From: Austropuccinia psidii
Taxonomy: Eukaryota; Basidiomycota; Pucciniomycetes; Pucciniales; Sphaerophragmiaceae
DNA: 64,000 nucleotides
NCBI GenBank assembly: GCA_023105745.1
Contig: JALGQZ010000004.1
Span: forward strand, 12,178,451-12,242,450
Direction: 5' to 3'
This document shows positions 35,636 to 47,057 of this stretch, piece by piece; positions within the stretch are counted from its first letter, which is position 1; each line of letters begins with the position of its first letter. Both the position numbers and the translations under genes were made by a program. Below the pieces are notes generated by a model. That model saw nothing but the letters and a program-made list of their open reading frames with translations. It searched no databases and had not been told where the DNA came from.

Positions 35636-36994
35636 TCAGGCTTTTCCCTGCTTGCTAGGGAAGCCTTTTGATGACCCTTGCCTATTTTCAGGCCTCTTGA
35701 AGCATTTTTCAAATGGGTGTTTACCACCACAATAATTGCACAAGCCTTGTTTGATCCTCCTCTCCCTTCCAGAACCAATTAATTTATTGTCCTTATTGAG
35801 GAGAGAAGCATGAGGCTTGTCTTTGGACACTTGAAAACTATTGCCCTTCTTATTCTTCTTGTGATAAGGCTTCTTTGATGATGAACTTTGAGGGGGCTTG
35901 GAGGAGTTGGATTCACTGATTGGAGGCTTCTTCTCTTGATGACTACCCTTTTCCTTCTTCCTCTCATGGTATCTGGTATCTAATTCCAAAGTGATGTCTG
36001 TGAGCTCTTGAAGGCTATCAAAGTTTCCAGGGTGAGAAGCCAATTGGTCCAACAATCTTGATGCCAAGCCTCTCCTATACACATGAATATAGGCCCTTTC
36101 CCCCCAGTCTCCAATTCTTGACATTAAAATTCTGAAATCTGCTATGTACAAGGAAACTTGACCACTTTCTTTCATCCTGAGATTGTCTAACTCTTGTTCA
36201 GCTTTCCTGACTTCATTGGGATCACCAAACAGAGTAAATAACTGGGTTACAACTAACTGCCAGTTATTGAGGAGATAAGATGGGTCTTCATTGGAGATAT
36301 TTGAGAGATAGGGTTCAATCCATTTGCCAGATCTACCAGTAAGAAAAGAAGTTGCGTAAAGCACCTTTGCCCTGTCAGAGAAGAAGCTTGCTGGGTCATT
36401 ATGAAAGATTAATTGACAGGATTGAATGAATCCTCTCAATTTATGAGCTTTAGTACCATCAAAAGAATCAGGTGCCTTCATTGATGAAGTTTTGAATGCT
36501 GGAGCTTTTGAATTTTCCTTTGGGGCAACTGCTTGAGTGAGTTGTCCCATAAACTGAGTCATTTGCTCCATCATCTTGAGGAAATTTGGTTCAGCTTGAG
36601 AGACAGAAGGTTGATTAGAAAGGGAAAGATTTGGAGCCTCAGGAGCTTCAGGAGCACCTTCCAAGGCAGCTGCTACTTCAGTCTACTCAGATTCTTCCTC
36701 TTCCACAGACTCCTCCCCCTCCTCATCTTCAGCTTCCCCCAATCTACTCCTAGGCCCTTGAGAAACACCAGGATAACCACCCAATAGTCCAGAGAATGAT
36801 CTTGATCTTCTAGACTTCACACCTCCTCTTCTGGAGGGTGCTGCTCCTTCCATTGGTGGTCCTCTGTCCAAATTTGCACTCAGTTGATGAACTGATGGTA
36901 TGCGGTCAAGAGGAGCCCTTACTGTAGGAGTAGGAACAGCTTGATGTCTCTGGGATCTTGTATTCTTGGCTGGTGGGCTATGCTGAACTGGCAT
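35636..36994 (-). pseudogene. G1 gag with zinc knuckle, one stop
   Basis: 453 codon positions from ATG (MPVQHSPPAKNTRSQ; an extra Met lies just before) to TGA. It has an acidic segment (EDEEGEESVEEEE), a capsid-like middle (DSFDGTKAHKLRGFIQSCQL, FGDPNEVRKAEQELDNLRM), a Lys/Ser-rich tail and a nucleocapsid knuckle CNYCGGKHPFEKC (C-x2-C-x3-H-x4-C). TAG at 36683-36685 stands where G2 has GAA. It ends 14 bp before the pol start. Confidence 0.9.
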
Positions 36995-36997
36995 CAT

Positions 36998-37783
36998 GAA
37001 AGAAGAATGAATAAAAACTTGATGATACTTTGAATAAAATAAGGCTTGACAAAATCAAATTAAATGAGAATCTTAATGATCTTGAAGAATCAATAAACAG
37101 TCTTGAAGTGAATCAATATGAATAAATCTTGAAGAGTGAAGATGACAGCATCAAATTCTCATGGAGAATCAATTTCAATCAATAAGTCAAATCAAGTCAA
37201 TCAATCAATCAAATAAATAAATCAAGTCAATTAAAAATCAAATAAATTGTGTCTTGAGGAATTAAATCAATATCTTAAAAAATTAATTCAATTTTCTTGA
37301 GGAATCAAATTCAAATCAATCAATTAAATCAAATCTTGAGGATAAATAAGCTATGTTGAGGAATCAAATCAGATCAATCAATTAAATCAAATCAATCAAA
37401 GTCAAATCAAAGTCTTGAGGTGAAATCAATGTCTTGAGGAATCAATCAATCAATAAATCTTGAGAAATTTCAAAATCAAAATCACTGAATACCCCAAATC
37501 AATAAAATCCCTGAATGATGAATCAATTAACCCAAATAATTCCACTCAAATAACCTGATAAAAACCTGAATTCAGACCAAAAGAGAAATGAGAATGATAA
37601 AGAATAAAGTGAAATGGTCAGCAGAATTGAGAAATGAGAAAAGGATGAATTTTCATGAGAATGAAATGAGTGAGATGAAAATTGATGAAAGTCATAAAAA
37701 TCATTCAAGTTCATAATCATTAAAAATCATAATTGAAGAATGAGAGAAATGAATAGAATGAATGAAAAGAAGAAGCAATTATT
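36998..37783 (-). other. G1 leader rich in TTGATT and CCTCAAGA repeats
   Basis: About 790 nt between primer site and gag. In element sense it is a mosaic of TTGATTGATT runs and recurring CCTCAAGA words, with very few ATGs. The G2 leader (40448-41213) has the same make-up. Confidence 0.7.
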
Positions 37784-37798
37784 AGTTAATTAAAATAA
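37784..37798 (-). other. G1 self-priming-type primer-binding site
   Basis: In element sense TTATTTTAATTAACT directly follows the 5' LTR. Fourteen of its bases are an exact complement of AGTTAATTAAAATA inside the same LTR (38154-38167). No TGG or tRNA-like match. Covaries with G2. Confidence 0.65.
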
Positions 37799-38514
37799 TG
37801 TCACAGGGGCTCTTCTAAATGAAGAGGGCCTGGCACTCAGTGAACAGACTTACTTATGGAGGGCTCAGAATAAAATACTCAATGATAAGAGTAATGAAAT
37901 AAGAGGATAAATTCCTAGTCATAAAATAATAAGCATTAAAAGATATGAGAAAAACAAAAAGCAATAATAAAGAGCCAACCACAAATAATCCTGTACCACT
38001 GTTTCAACCTGTTCAGAAAAGAGAAAAGAATTAATAAAGGATATGGCCACCAGGACTCTACTGAACAGGTGAGGGAAGGCAAAGACTAACTTAAAAATTA
38101 ATAAAATAATATTTCTTAATGAGAAATAAAATAATATTAAATAATAAATCCAATATTTTAATTAACTGGGGGAAAAACCCCCAGGTGGATGAAGAGGGGC
38201 TGGTATATGTGAGAAATACTAGCCTTGGAGTTTGAGTGTTGAGATACTTGCCTGTATGCTGGAAGAAGTTGGATGTGGGATTGAATCCTGTATTGGTGAA
38301 TCCAATACAGGTATTTGCGCCTGTATTGATGACAGGCCTGTATTTGGTGAATCCTGTATTTGGGTCTTGCCTGTATGAAACTGTATTGAGGTCTGAAAGC
38401 TGTATTTGGAGAATGTTGAATGAAACCCCCTTGCTGATTGGGTTTTGAAGGGTATCAATAAAGTAATGATTGTTGAAGATGATTGGTAATGCCCCTGCCT
38501 CCTTGGCTGTGACA
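37799..38514 (-). repeat. G1 5' LTR (716 bp)
   Basis: Same ends as the 3' LTR. ATACAG/CTGTAT array at 38245-38405. Followed by AGGAT (38515-38519), the right target duplication. Confidence 0.95.
38154..38184 (-). promoter_or_regulatory. G1 LTR hairpin and candidate transcript 5' end
   Basis: In element sense a perfect 7-bp hairpin CTGGGGG-TTTTT-CCCCCAG (38184-38166). Its last AG begins AGTTAATTAAAATA, the 14-nt complement of the primer site. By analogy with Tf1 the complementary stretch should lie at the mRNA 5' end (inference). Confidence 0.55.
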
Positions 38515-38519
38515 AGGAT

Positions 38520-39702
38520 ACCAAAAACCCAAAAAGATGCCATGGACAATGTCTTCAATATGGCCAGAACCTTGATGGAATTCAAGGACAAAGAGGAACA
38601 AAGAATGAGACAACCTCATTTCTCAAAAAAATAACTTTGTCTCCTAATGTTTTAAATATTTTAACAGAAATTAAAAATAGTATTTTACCTCTTCAAGACA
38701 TCAAAAATAGTTTATGATATTTACAAGAAATAAATAACAATTTATCATCTTTAGCAAAAATTGTTGTACAAATTAAAAACAAATTTATAATGTTGAATTT
38801 ATGGTTGAAAATGATAAACCAAATGTTTAATTGACAATGCTCAGAAACTAATACAAGGACAAAAGGAATTGGTTAAATACATGAAATATATCAAAGAAAA
38901 ACCTTTGACAATTAATTATGATGTGATTATTGATAATCTTACAGAAAACATAAACAAATTAAGTATTTATGTTGAAAAGTTTGAACAAAAGACTTCATCA
39001 AATAAAAAATTACTTCTAGACCATGTAGAAAAAAGTGATGAAGCAAGAATGAATCCTAAGAATTACATTCAAAGTGAAATAAGACTTATTACTGAAAAAA
39101 TGGATGAAATAAATGAGACTAACTTGAATATTTTAAATTTATCAACACCATTTTCTCACATAAGAATTCCTGTTAAACAAAAAGAGGAAGTAACAAATGC
39201 ATTCATAGCAGACTTGAGCCATCAAGACAATAACCAAGTGTTAATGAAGGCAGAACCTCAATTAAAAGAATGGCCAACATTCACAGGTGAAGGTGAATAT
39301 GACCATATTTCATTTATTAAAACAATTGACATGTTAAAAGAATATTAAGCCATACCAGATGAATTAATCACTGCAAGATTAGATTCATTATTTGAAAAAT
39401 CTGCAGAGAGATGGTATAATGGCATAAGACAAACAAATGGCAAAAATACCTGGTCTTCGTGGAAAAATGAAATAATAATCAAGTGGGCAAATGCTTCCTG
39501 GAGGTACAAGATAGAAAATGCATTTGAAAATTCCTTTTTTTGACCCAGATAAAGATAAAACTTTGACTTGGTTCTTGAAATAAGTTGGAAGATTAAATGC
39601 ACTGTATCAAGAAATGTCACAGAAAATGGTGCATTTGAAAATACTCAAGAAATATGGAGGAGAACTGGAACATTCCCTCAGAAGCAGGTGTATAGAACCA
39701 TG
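38520..39702 (+). pseudogene. TE-B gag, middle part
   Basis: Resumes after G1: TE-A-like text (MARTLMEFKDKEEQR), a coiled-coil-like stretch (38869-39348: DNLTENINKLSIYVEKFEQK) and the capsid-like block LKEWPTFTGEGEYDHISFIK, matching LKEWPDFSGEGEYDHMEFIR of TE-A at about 58140-58205. Several stops (e.g. TAA at 39346-39348) and a frameshift near 39535. Cut at 39702 by G2 and resumes at 50024. Confidence 0.75.
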
Positions 39703-40432
39703 TGTAACAACCACTCACCAGGGGTAAGGGTATCAATCAATACACCCACTCAAACACCTCAAATAAGCAAATCCAGTATCTGCATCAGCATTCAGTTTCA
39801 TCAATGTTCATTCTGAAGCATGCATACAGTTTGGTACATCAATACAGCCTGTCAATACCTGTACAGGTTGGATTCACCCAATACAGTTTCAATACACCAT
39901 TATGAAACTGTATGATCACTCAAATACACCACACCTCTTGTACAGGACCTGTATTGGCCAGACTCAATTCAATAATTCAATCCTCTCATGAAAATTCTTC
40001 CTCTGGATCAGGGTTGGTGTTTCTCACATATACCAGCCCCTCTTTCTCCCCCCTGGGGACTTTTCCCCAGTTAATTAATTTAGTTTATTTATTATTTTAT
40101 AATTGTTCTTATCCTTATTTTGGGTATTATAATTATTTGATTTTAAGTTAGTCTTTGCATTTTCTCTCTTTGCCTGTACAGTATGAGTTGGGTGGCCATA
40201 TCCTTATTAACCCTTCTCTTTCCATTCTGACAGGTTGAAACAGTGGACTTGGACTTGTTTGTGGTTGGCTCTTCTATTTCTTTGTTGCTGCTTTTCTCAT
40301 ATCTTTTATTATAGTAATTCATTCCTTACACTCTTGAGTGTATTCAATATTTCCATATCCTTGAGCCCTCCATAGGTGAGTCCCGGTTTACTGAGTGCCA
40401 GGCCCTCTTCACTTCAAAGAGCCCCTGTGACA
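39703..40432 (+). repeat. G2 5' LTR (730 bp)
   Basis: U3 carries a run of ATACAG/CTGTAC/CTGTAT words at 39826-39960. The hairpin and priming-complement site are at 40053-40082. Confidence 0.95.
40053..40082 (+). promoter_or_regulatory. G2 LTR hairpin and candidate transcript 5' end
   Basis: CTGGGGA-CTTT-TCCCCAG (40053-40070), a perfect 7-bp stem, followed by TTAATTAATTTA. AGTTAATTAATTTA (40069-40082) is the complement of the primer site. Relative to G1, one stem pair changes from G-C to A-T with pairing kept. Confidence 0.55.
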
Positions 40433-40447
40433 TTAAATTAATTAACT
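40433..40447 (+). other. G2 self-priming-type primer-binding site
   Basis: TTAAATTAATTAACT directly after the 5' LTR; 14 bases are an exact complement of 40069-40082. No tRNA-like TGG. Confidence 0.65.
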
Positions 40448-41213
40448 CATATTTGATTCTTTCTTTTCATTCATTTATATTCATTTTCTCTCATTCATCA
40501 ATAATGATCTCTTTTATGATTTAATAATCTCTAATGTTTATGATTTTTTCTCTCTCATCAATTTCATCTCATTCATTTCATTCATATGAAATTGATTTTC
40601 CTTTTTTCTTAATCATTGCTGACCATTTCATTCACTTCATTCATTTTATCAAATAAAATTTTTTCTGTCTTCTTATTCAGGTTCTATTTAGGAATTATTG
40701 ATTGGTTTGATTGATTGGATTATTCATTGGGATTCATTGGGTTTATTGATTCAGAAATTCAGGATTTTTCATTTGGATTGGATTGATTCACTTTGAATTC
40801 TCAAGATATTTTATTGATCCTCAAGAATTGATTTTGATTATTGATTGATTTGACTCATCAAGATATTTGAATTGATTTCTGAAGATTTTGAATTGATTAA
40901 TTGATTCCTCAAGACCTTGATTTCATATTGAAGACACTGACTTATTGATTGATTGATTATTGATTGATTATTGATTGATTATTGATTGATTATTGATTGA
41001 TTTTTGATTACTCAATATTATTGATATTTGATTTGAATTTGATTTATTGTTGATTTTTGATTGAATTGATTGATTGTTGATTGAAATTGATTTCACCTCA
41101 AGAATTGAATTGATTCCTCAAGACTCATCAAGATTTTATTGTGATTGATTTGGCCAAGTTTTGATTTCTGTTCTCAATACCATCAAGTTTCTTTTATTCA
41201 ACTTCTGTTCATA
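40448..41213 (+). other. G2 leader rich in TTGATT and CCTCAAGA repeats
   Basis: From about 40680 to the gag ATG (over 500 nt) I find no ATG. The text is TTGATTGATT arrays (densest 40945-41000) with CCTCAAGA words near 40820, 40910, 41096 and 41117. Confidence 0.7.
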
Positions 41214-42576
41214 ATGCCAGTTCAGCATAGTCCCCCAGCAAAGAACACTAGATCCCAAAACATTTCAGCTATTCTTACTCCTACAACAAGGGCTCCTCTT
41301 GACCGCACACCATCAGTTCATCAACTGAGTGCAAATTTGGACAGAGGACCCCCAATGGAAGGAGCAGAACCCTCAAGAAGAGGTGGAATGAAATCTAGAA
41401 GATCAAGATCCTTTTCTGGACTTTTGGGTGGCTATCCTGGCATGTATGAAGGTGCAAGAGCAAGATTAGGGGAAGTTGAAGATGAAGAGGGGGAAGAGTC
41501 TGTGGAAGAGGAAGATTCTGGGGAAACTGAAGTGGCAGATGCCTTGGCAAATGCCCCAGAGGTTCCTCAGGGTTCTAATCTAGCCCTTTCTAGTCAACCT
41601 CTTGTCTCTCAAACTGATCCAAGTCTCCTCAAGATGATGGAGCAGATGACTCAATTCATGGGGCAACTCACTCAAGCAGTTGCTCCCAGGGACAATTCCA
41701 AAGCCCCTGCTTTCAAGACTCCATCCATGAAGGCACCTGATTCTTTTGATGGTACTCAAGATCATAAATTGAGAGGATTTATCCAATCCTGTCAATTAAT
41801 CTTTCATAATGATCCAGCAAATTTCTTCTCTGACAGGAAGAAAGTTCTTTACTCAACTTCTTTTCTGACTGGTAGAGCTGGAAAGTGGATTGAACCCTAT
41901 CTCTCAAATATTTCCAATGAAGACCCTTCCTACCTCCTCAATAATTGGCCCTTATTTGAATCTCAATTATTCACTCTGTTTGGTGACCCCAATGAAGTCA
42001 GGAAAGCTGAACAAGAGTTGGACAATTTGAGGATGAAGGAGAGTGGTCATGTTTCCTGGTACATTGCAGATTTCAGAAGCTTAATGTCAAGAATTGGAGA
42101 TTGGGGGGAAAGAGCTTATATACATGTTTACAGAAGAGGATTGGCATCAAGATTATTGGATCAGTTGGCTTCTCACCCTGGAAACTTTGATACTCTTCAA
42201 GAACTTATGGATGTCACTTTAGAGTTAGACACAAGATATCATGGGAGGAAAAAAGAAAAGGGTGGAAATCAAGAAAAGAAGCCTCCAGTTAATGGATCCA
42301 ATCAATCTAGGCCTCCTCAAAACTCATCTTCAAAGAGGCCTCACCAGAAGAAGAATAAGAAGGGCAATCAGTTTCAATCTTCAAAGGACAAGCCTCATGC
42401 TGCTCTCCTCAATAAGGACAATAAATTAATTGGTTCTGAAAAGGAGAGGAGGATTAAAGAGGGGTTGTGTACTTTTTGTGGTGGAAAGCACCCAATTGAA
42501 AAAATGCTTCAAGAGACCTCAGAACAAGCCTGGGTCATTATCAAGAGGCTTCCCTAGCAAGCAGGGAAAAGCCTGA
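41214..42576 (+). pseudogene. G2 gag, frameshifted at the zinc knuckle
   Basis: Starts MPVQHSPPAKNTRSQ, as in G1; an open stretch upstream lacks an ATG. Acidic region, capsid-like middle (DSFDGTQDHKLRGFIQSCQL) and basic tail as in G1. In the knuckle CTFCGGKHP the run of A at about 42499-42504 is one base longer than in G1, so the last Cys is lost and the frame ends at 42557. The relative's stop position would be 42576. Length is one base over 454 codons. Confidence 0.9.
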
Positions 42577-42590
42577 GTGGGAATCATAAT

Positions 42591-45500
42591 GTGTTCAATG
42601 GTTCTCACTTATTTCCTTCAAGAGCACAATTGTGCACTCTGAATACTAGTGTCAAGAAATCTTTAAAATTTCTTATTTTTTCTTCAATCTCTGATATTTT
42701 TTATAGTATTCTCATTGATTCTGGTGCTACAAACTCTTTTATTGCAAAGAATTTTGTTCTCAAGTACTCATTGACTCTGTCAGAGCTCCCTGAAAAGATT
42801 CCTCTTTTCATTCTGGATTGTAATGAATCCCCTGACTTGTTAATCACTCATTATACCAAGTGGGTAGCTGACTTTCCTTCCTTCCCAAGCTTTGAATGGG
42901 ACTTCTTTATCATAGATTCACCCAAGGGAGAAGACCTGATATTGGGCTATGATTTCCTTTACAATTTTAATCCCATTATATATTGGAAAAATGGATTGAT
43001 CACCTATGAATCTAGTCATAATAATTCTAGTGGTATTATTCCTTCTACTAGTAATGACTTAGCCACTGCTGTCAACAGTGTTGCTCTGGTTGGTGAACTT
43101 AAGACACCTTCCCTTCCTTCTTCTGTCCATACCCCTTCCATCATACCCTCTCAGTCATTACTTCCATTAAGAGATGAAGTCTTCAAAGAGATAAAGGATG
43201 TTGGAGAAGATGTTGCCATATCTTCACTTCATCTCTTTCAAGGGGATATGGACCTTCCTCCCTTATCTTTTCATGCATCCCTGGAGGAGCAGTGGGATGA
43301 GGAGGAAGAGCCAGAAGGAAATGAAACTGTGTTGAAGGTTGTCCCTCCTGCTTATCACCAATATTTGGATGTATTCTCCAAGGTTAAAGCAGAGAAACTT
43401 CCTCCACACCACGCCTGTGATCACCATATTGAATTGGAGGGTCTTCTACATCCAATTGGTGTTATCTACTCCTTATAAAATCAAGAGTCAGAAACACTAC
43501 GGGCCTACATTTCAGAGAATGTAGAGAAAGGTTTCATTAGACCAAGCTCCTCTTCAACAGGAGCACCTGTCCTTTTTGTCAAGAAAAAAGATGGAGATCT
43601 TTGTTTGTGTGTTGACTACTGCAAACTCAATGCTGTCACTAGGAAGAACAGATACCCTGTCCCTCCTTTGAACCAGCTCCTTACCGTATTCAATGGTTCC
43701 ACTATCTTCTCCAAGATAGATTTGCGTGGTGCATATAATCTTCTGAGAATCAAAGAGGGGGATGAGCACTTAACTGCCTTCAGAACCAAGTATGGTAGTT
43801 ATGAGTATTTGGTCATGCCATTTGGTTTGACCAATGCTCCTGCTTCTTTCCAGAATCTTGTAAATGATATATTTGCAGATTTCTTGGATGTGTTTGTTGT
43901 GGTTTATCTAGATGATATTATGGTATTCTCAAGTTCTGAGGAAGAACATGTAAAACATGTGACCTCTGTCCTCCAAAGACTCAGAGAAAATAATTTATTT
44001 GCCAAAGCCTCCAAGTGTGTATTACATGCCTCAAGTGTGGAATACTTGGGCTATGTTGTTTCAAGTGATGGCCTCAAGATGTATTCTTCAAAAATTCAGC
44101 AGATCTTTGATTGGCCTCAGCCCAGAAACATCAAAGCACTTCAATATTTTCTTGGCTTTGCCAATTTTTATCATTATTTCATTAAAAATTATTCTAAAAA
44201 AATCACTTCTCTCACTTGCCTCCTTAAAAAAGATTCTCCTTTCATCTTCAATGAGGAAGCTCTTAGTCATTTTCAAGCACTCAAAGAAGCTTTCTCCTCT
44301 GCTCCTATCTTATCCCATTTCAATCCATCTCTACCTACTATTGTAGGGACTGATGCTTCTGATTATGCATTGGGCGCCGTACTGAGTCAGATGAATGACT
44401 CAGGAAAGCACCCCATTGCATTTGATAGTCGCAAGCTTCTCCCAGCTGAGCTGAACTATGAAATTCATGACAAGGAACTCCTTGGAATAGTTTGGGCTCT
44501 CAAGCGCTGGAGAGAATTTCTTCTTTCTCTTTCCAATTCTTTTGAGGTCTTGACAGTCCACTCTTCCTTGCAGTATTTCATGTCATCCAAAGTTCTTACT
44601 TGTCGTCAGGCCTGTTGGGCTGAATTTCCCTCAGAATTTCATTTCACTATCACTTACCGGACAGGCAGGCTGGCCAATTTACCAGATGCCTTGTCACGTT
44701 GGGACAACGTGTACCCAGAGAGGGGGGTGGACTTCATCAGCAAGAATCCTCAAAATTTTCATCAAGTACTTAAGCAAGATGAAATTCAAGAGTCAAGACT
44801 CTTCTCAATCAAAGTGGAGATTTTCTCAGATTTAGTAGACAAGATTCAAAAAGAAGTATGGCAAGACAAAGACTATAAAGAAATACGCAAGCAACTAGCA
44901 AGAGGTGAATCAGTTCCAGATTATTCTCTTGAACCTCAAGCCAAGTTATTATTCAAAGATAGAGTGGTAATCCCAAGAAATGAAGAACTTCAACTCAATA
45001 TTATTCAAAAGCATCATGACTCACCATTGGCTGGCCATCCTGGCCAGGAGAAGACCCTCAAGCTCATCGAGAGGGACTTTTATTGGGCTGGCATGAATAA
45101 ATTCATCAAGGACTATGTGTCCTCATGTCAGCAATGTTCAAGAAACAAGAACATTCATCACAAGAAGTTTGGATTACTCAAGCCTCTTTCAATTCCATCT
45201 GGTCCTTGGAATTCATTATCAATAGACTTTATCACTCAATTGCCCTTGTCAAACAACTTTGACTCAATTCTAGTAGTTGTGGACAGGTTCTCAAAAATGG
45301 CAATCTTCATTCCAACTTATGGAACAATCACAGCTCTGGACTTAGCTCAAATTTTCATTAGTCATGTATTTTCCAAGCATGGCCTTCCAGTCAGTATTGT
45401 CAGTGATAGAGGATTTTTATTTGTTTCATCATTTTGGAATCAATTATTTCAGCAGCTCAAGATAACAAGAGATCTTTCAACTGCTTTTCATCCTGAAACA

Positions 45501-46289
45501 GATGGACAGACAGAGAGGGTAAATCAGATACTACAACAGTACCTTTGGATTTATGTCAGCTATCATCAAGATGACTGGTACACCTGGCTCCCTCTGGCTG
45601 AATTTGCCTATAATAATTCAGAACTTTCATCAACCAAGCAATCACCTTTTTTCACCATTTATGGAAGAAATCCCAGCTTTGACTCAATCCATATTTCTCA
45701 AGACTCACCTGCTGGAAAGTTATAAACAAAACTCCAATCAGTACAGCAAGTTGTCAAAGAAGAATTAGAGTCAGCAATAAGGAGATTCAAGAAGTATGAA
45801 GATAGAAATAGGACAATTCCACCTGATTTCCAACCTGGGGACAAAGTATGGCTAGCTTCCAAGAACATCAAGACAACAAGACCCACCAAGAAATTATCAG
45901 AAAGATGGTTGGGACCTTTTGAAGTTCTGAAGAAGATTGGCAGCCATGCATATCACCTCAAGTTGCCTCAGCAATGGAAGTCAGTTCACCCTGTCTTTCA
46001 TGTGTCCTTATCAGAACCAGTCAAGCATTCAACTATCCCAAATCAACATCAATTGCCACCACCACCAATCCTAGTGGAGGAGCAAGAAGAATGGGAAGTG
46101 GCTCAGGTTCTGAACTCAAAACTCAAAAGAGGTAAATTATGGTAACTTGTGGAGTGGAAAGGATTCAGTGAAGACCCAGAAAGAATCACTTGGGAACCAG
46201 CTTCCAACCTTACCAACTCACCAGACCTTGTCAAGGATTTCTATTCATGATATCCAGACAAGCCTGGTCCAATTACCTCAAGAGTTTAA
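42591..46289 (+). pseudogene. G2 pol: PR-RT-RNaseH-IN-chromodomain, four stops
   Basis: 1,233 codon positions in one frame without frameshift. Stops: TAA 43476-43478 (before RT), TAA 45723-45725 (end of integrase), TAA about 46142 (inside the chromodomain) and TGA about 46249. Protease ILIDSGATNSFIA; RT YLDD with FGLTNAPASFQ; RNase H GTDASDYALGAVLS (Glu of G1 replaced by Gly before the Asp); integrase CQQCSR, SDRGFLF and ETDGQTERVNQ; GPFEVLKKIG linker; chromodomain LVEWKGFSEDPERITWEP. Natural end TSRV-stop. Confidence 0.92.
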
Positions 46290-46295
46290 TTCTGG

Positions 46296-46409
46296 TGATT
46301 GGTGGGGAGAAGAAGTTATGAAAGTAAGTTCCTCTCCTGGCATGCACCTTTAAGGGGGTATTCTACCCATATGTTGTTGTAAGCATCACCTTGGCCACTT
46401 TGTGAGCAC
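46296..46409 (+). repeat. G2 3' UTR module, copy 1
   Basis: GGTGATTGGTGGGGAGAAGA, TTATGAAAGTAAGTTCC, then CTTGGCCACTTTGTGAGCA, directly after the pol stop. Homologous to 31802-31914. Confidence 0.75.
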
Positions 46410-46659
46410 TTCTCAACTCTTTGGACAGGTTCAGGAAGCATACAACACCAATACCCTCTGATTTGGACTTTATCAAGATATGGCCAAATGTTTCTTTCTT
46501 TATTTTCATTTCTTTTCTCTTATTTATCATTTCAATTTATGCCAATCATCATAATTCAAGACATTCATTACTTCAAGTCATTTACGGCAATTCATTCCAG
46601 AAGTCATTTATGGAAATTCATCTTAGAAGTAATTTATGGAAATTCTTTTCAATTTTATG

Positions 46660-46767
46660 GTGCTTGGTGGGGAGTGGAAGTTATGAAAGTAAGTTCCATC
46701 TCCTGGTATGCATCCCTGAGGGTTCTACTTCTTGTAAAACATTACCTTGGCCACTCTGTGAGCATCA
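46660..46767 (+). repeat. G2 3' UTR module, copy 2
   Basis: GGTGCTTGGTGGGGAGTGGA, TTATGAAAGTAAGTTCC, then CTTGGCCACTCTGTGAGCA. Homologous to 31508-31612. Homology with G1 continues to about 46975 and then ends where the antisense-gene region begins. Confidence 0.75.
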
Positions 46768-47057
46768 AATGCTTGGTTTTCATTTTTTAGACACTTCTTG
46801 GTAAGAATCAAGCAGCTCACCACAAGAAGGACCAACCATCAGGATTTCTCTTTATTTCTTTTCTTTACTCTCATTTTCTCTTATTCTTTTATTTTTCTTT
46901 CTTTCTTTACTTGTATAATTTTCTTTCTTTTATTTCTTTAAAGCAGCAGCATCCCCTCCCAAATAATGTATTGGGAGGTTCCATTATTTTTTCATTTTTT
47001 AGTATTTATAAGAGTGGGGATAGAAGTCAAACCAAACACAAACAAGGAAAAGGAAAA

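Larger units (their letters stand above)
29514..38514 (-). mobile_element. G1: Ty3/Gypsy chromovirus-type element inserted in TE-B
   Basis: 9,001 bp with LTRs 29514-30221 and 37799-38514, ends TGTCACAG...CTGTGACA, and target duplication AGGAT (29509-29513 and 38515-38519). Gene order on the minus strand is leader, gag, then a separate pol (PR-RT-RNaseH-IN-chromodomain). I count about 15 substitutions plus three indels between the LTRs over ~690 bp (near 2%). It has one stop in gag and one frameshift plus three stops in pol, so it is inactive. Confidence 0.95.

Noticed and set aside
40945..41060. CRISPR-like regular repeats (TTGATTGATTA...)
   Set aside because: Short simple-sequence repeats without unique spacers, in a eukaryotic retroelement leader.
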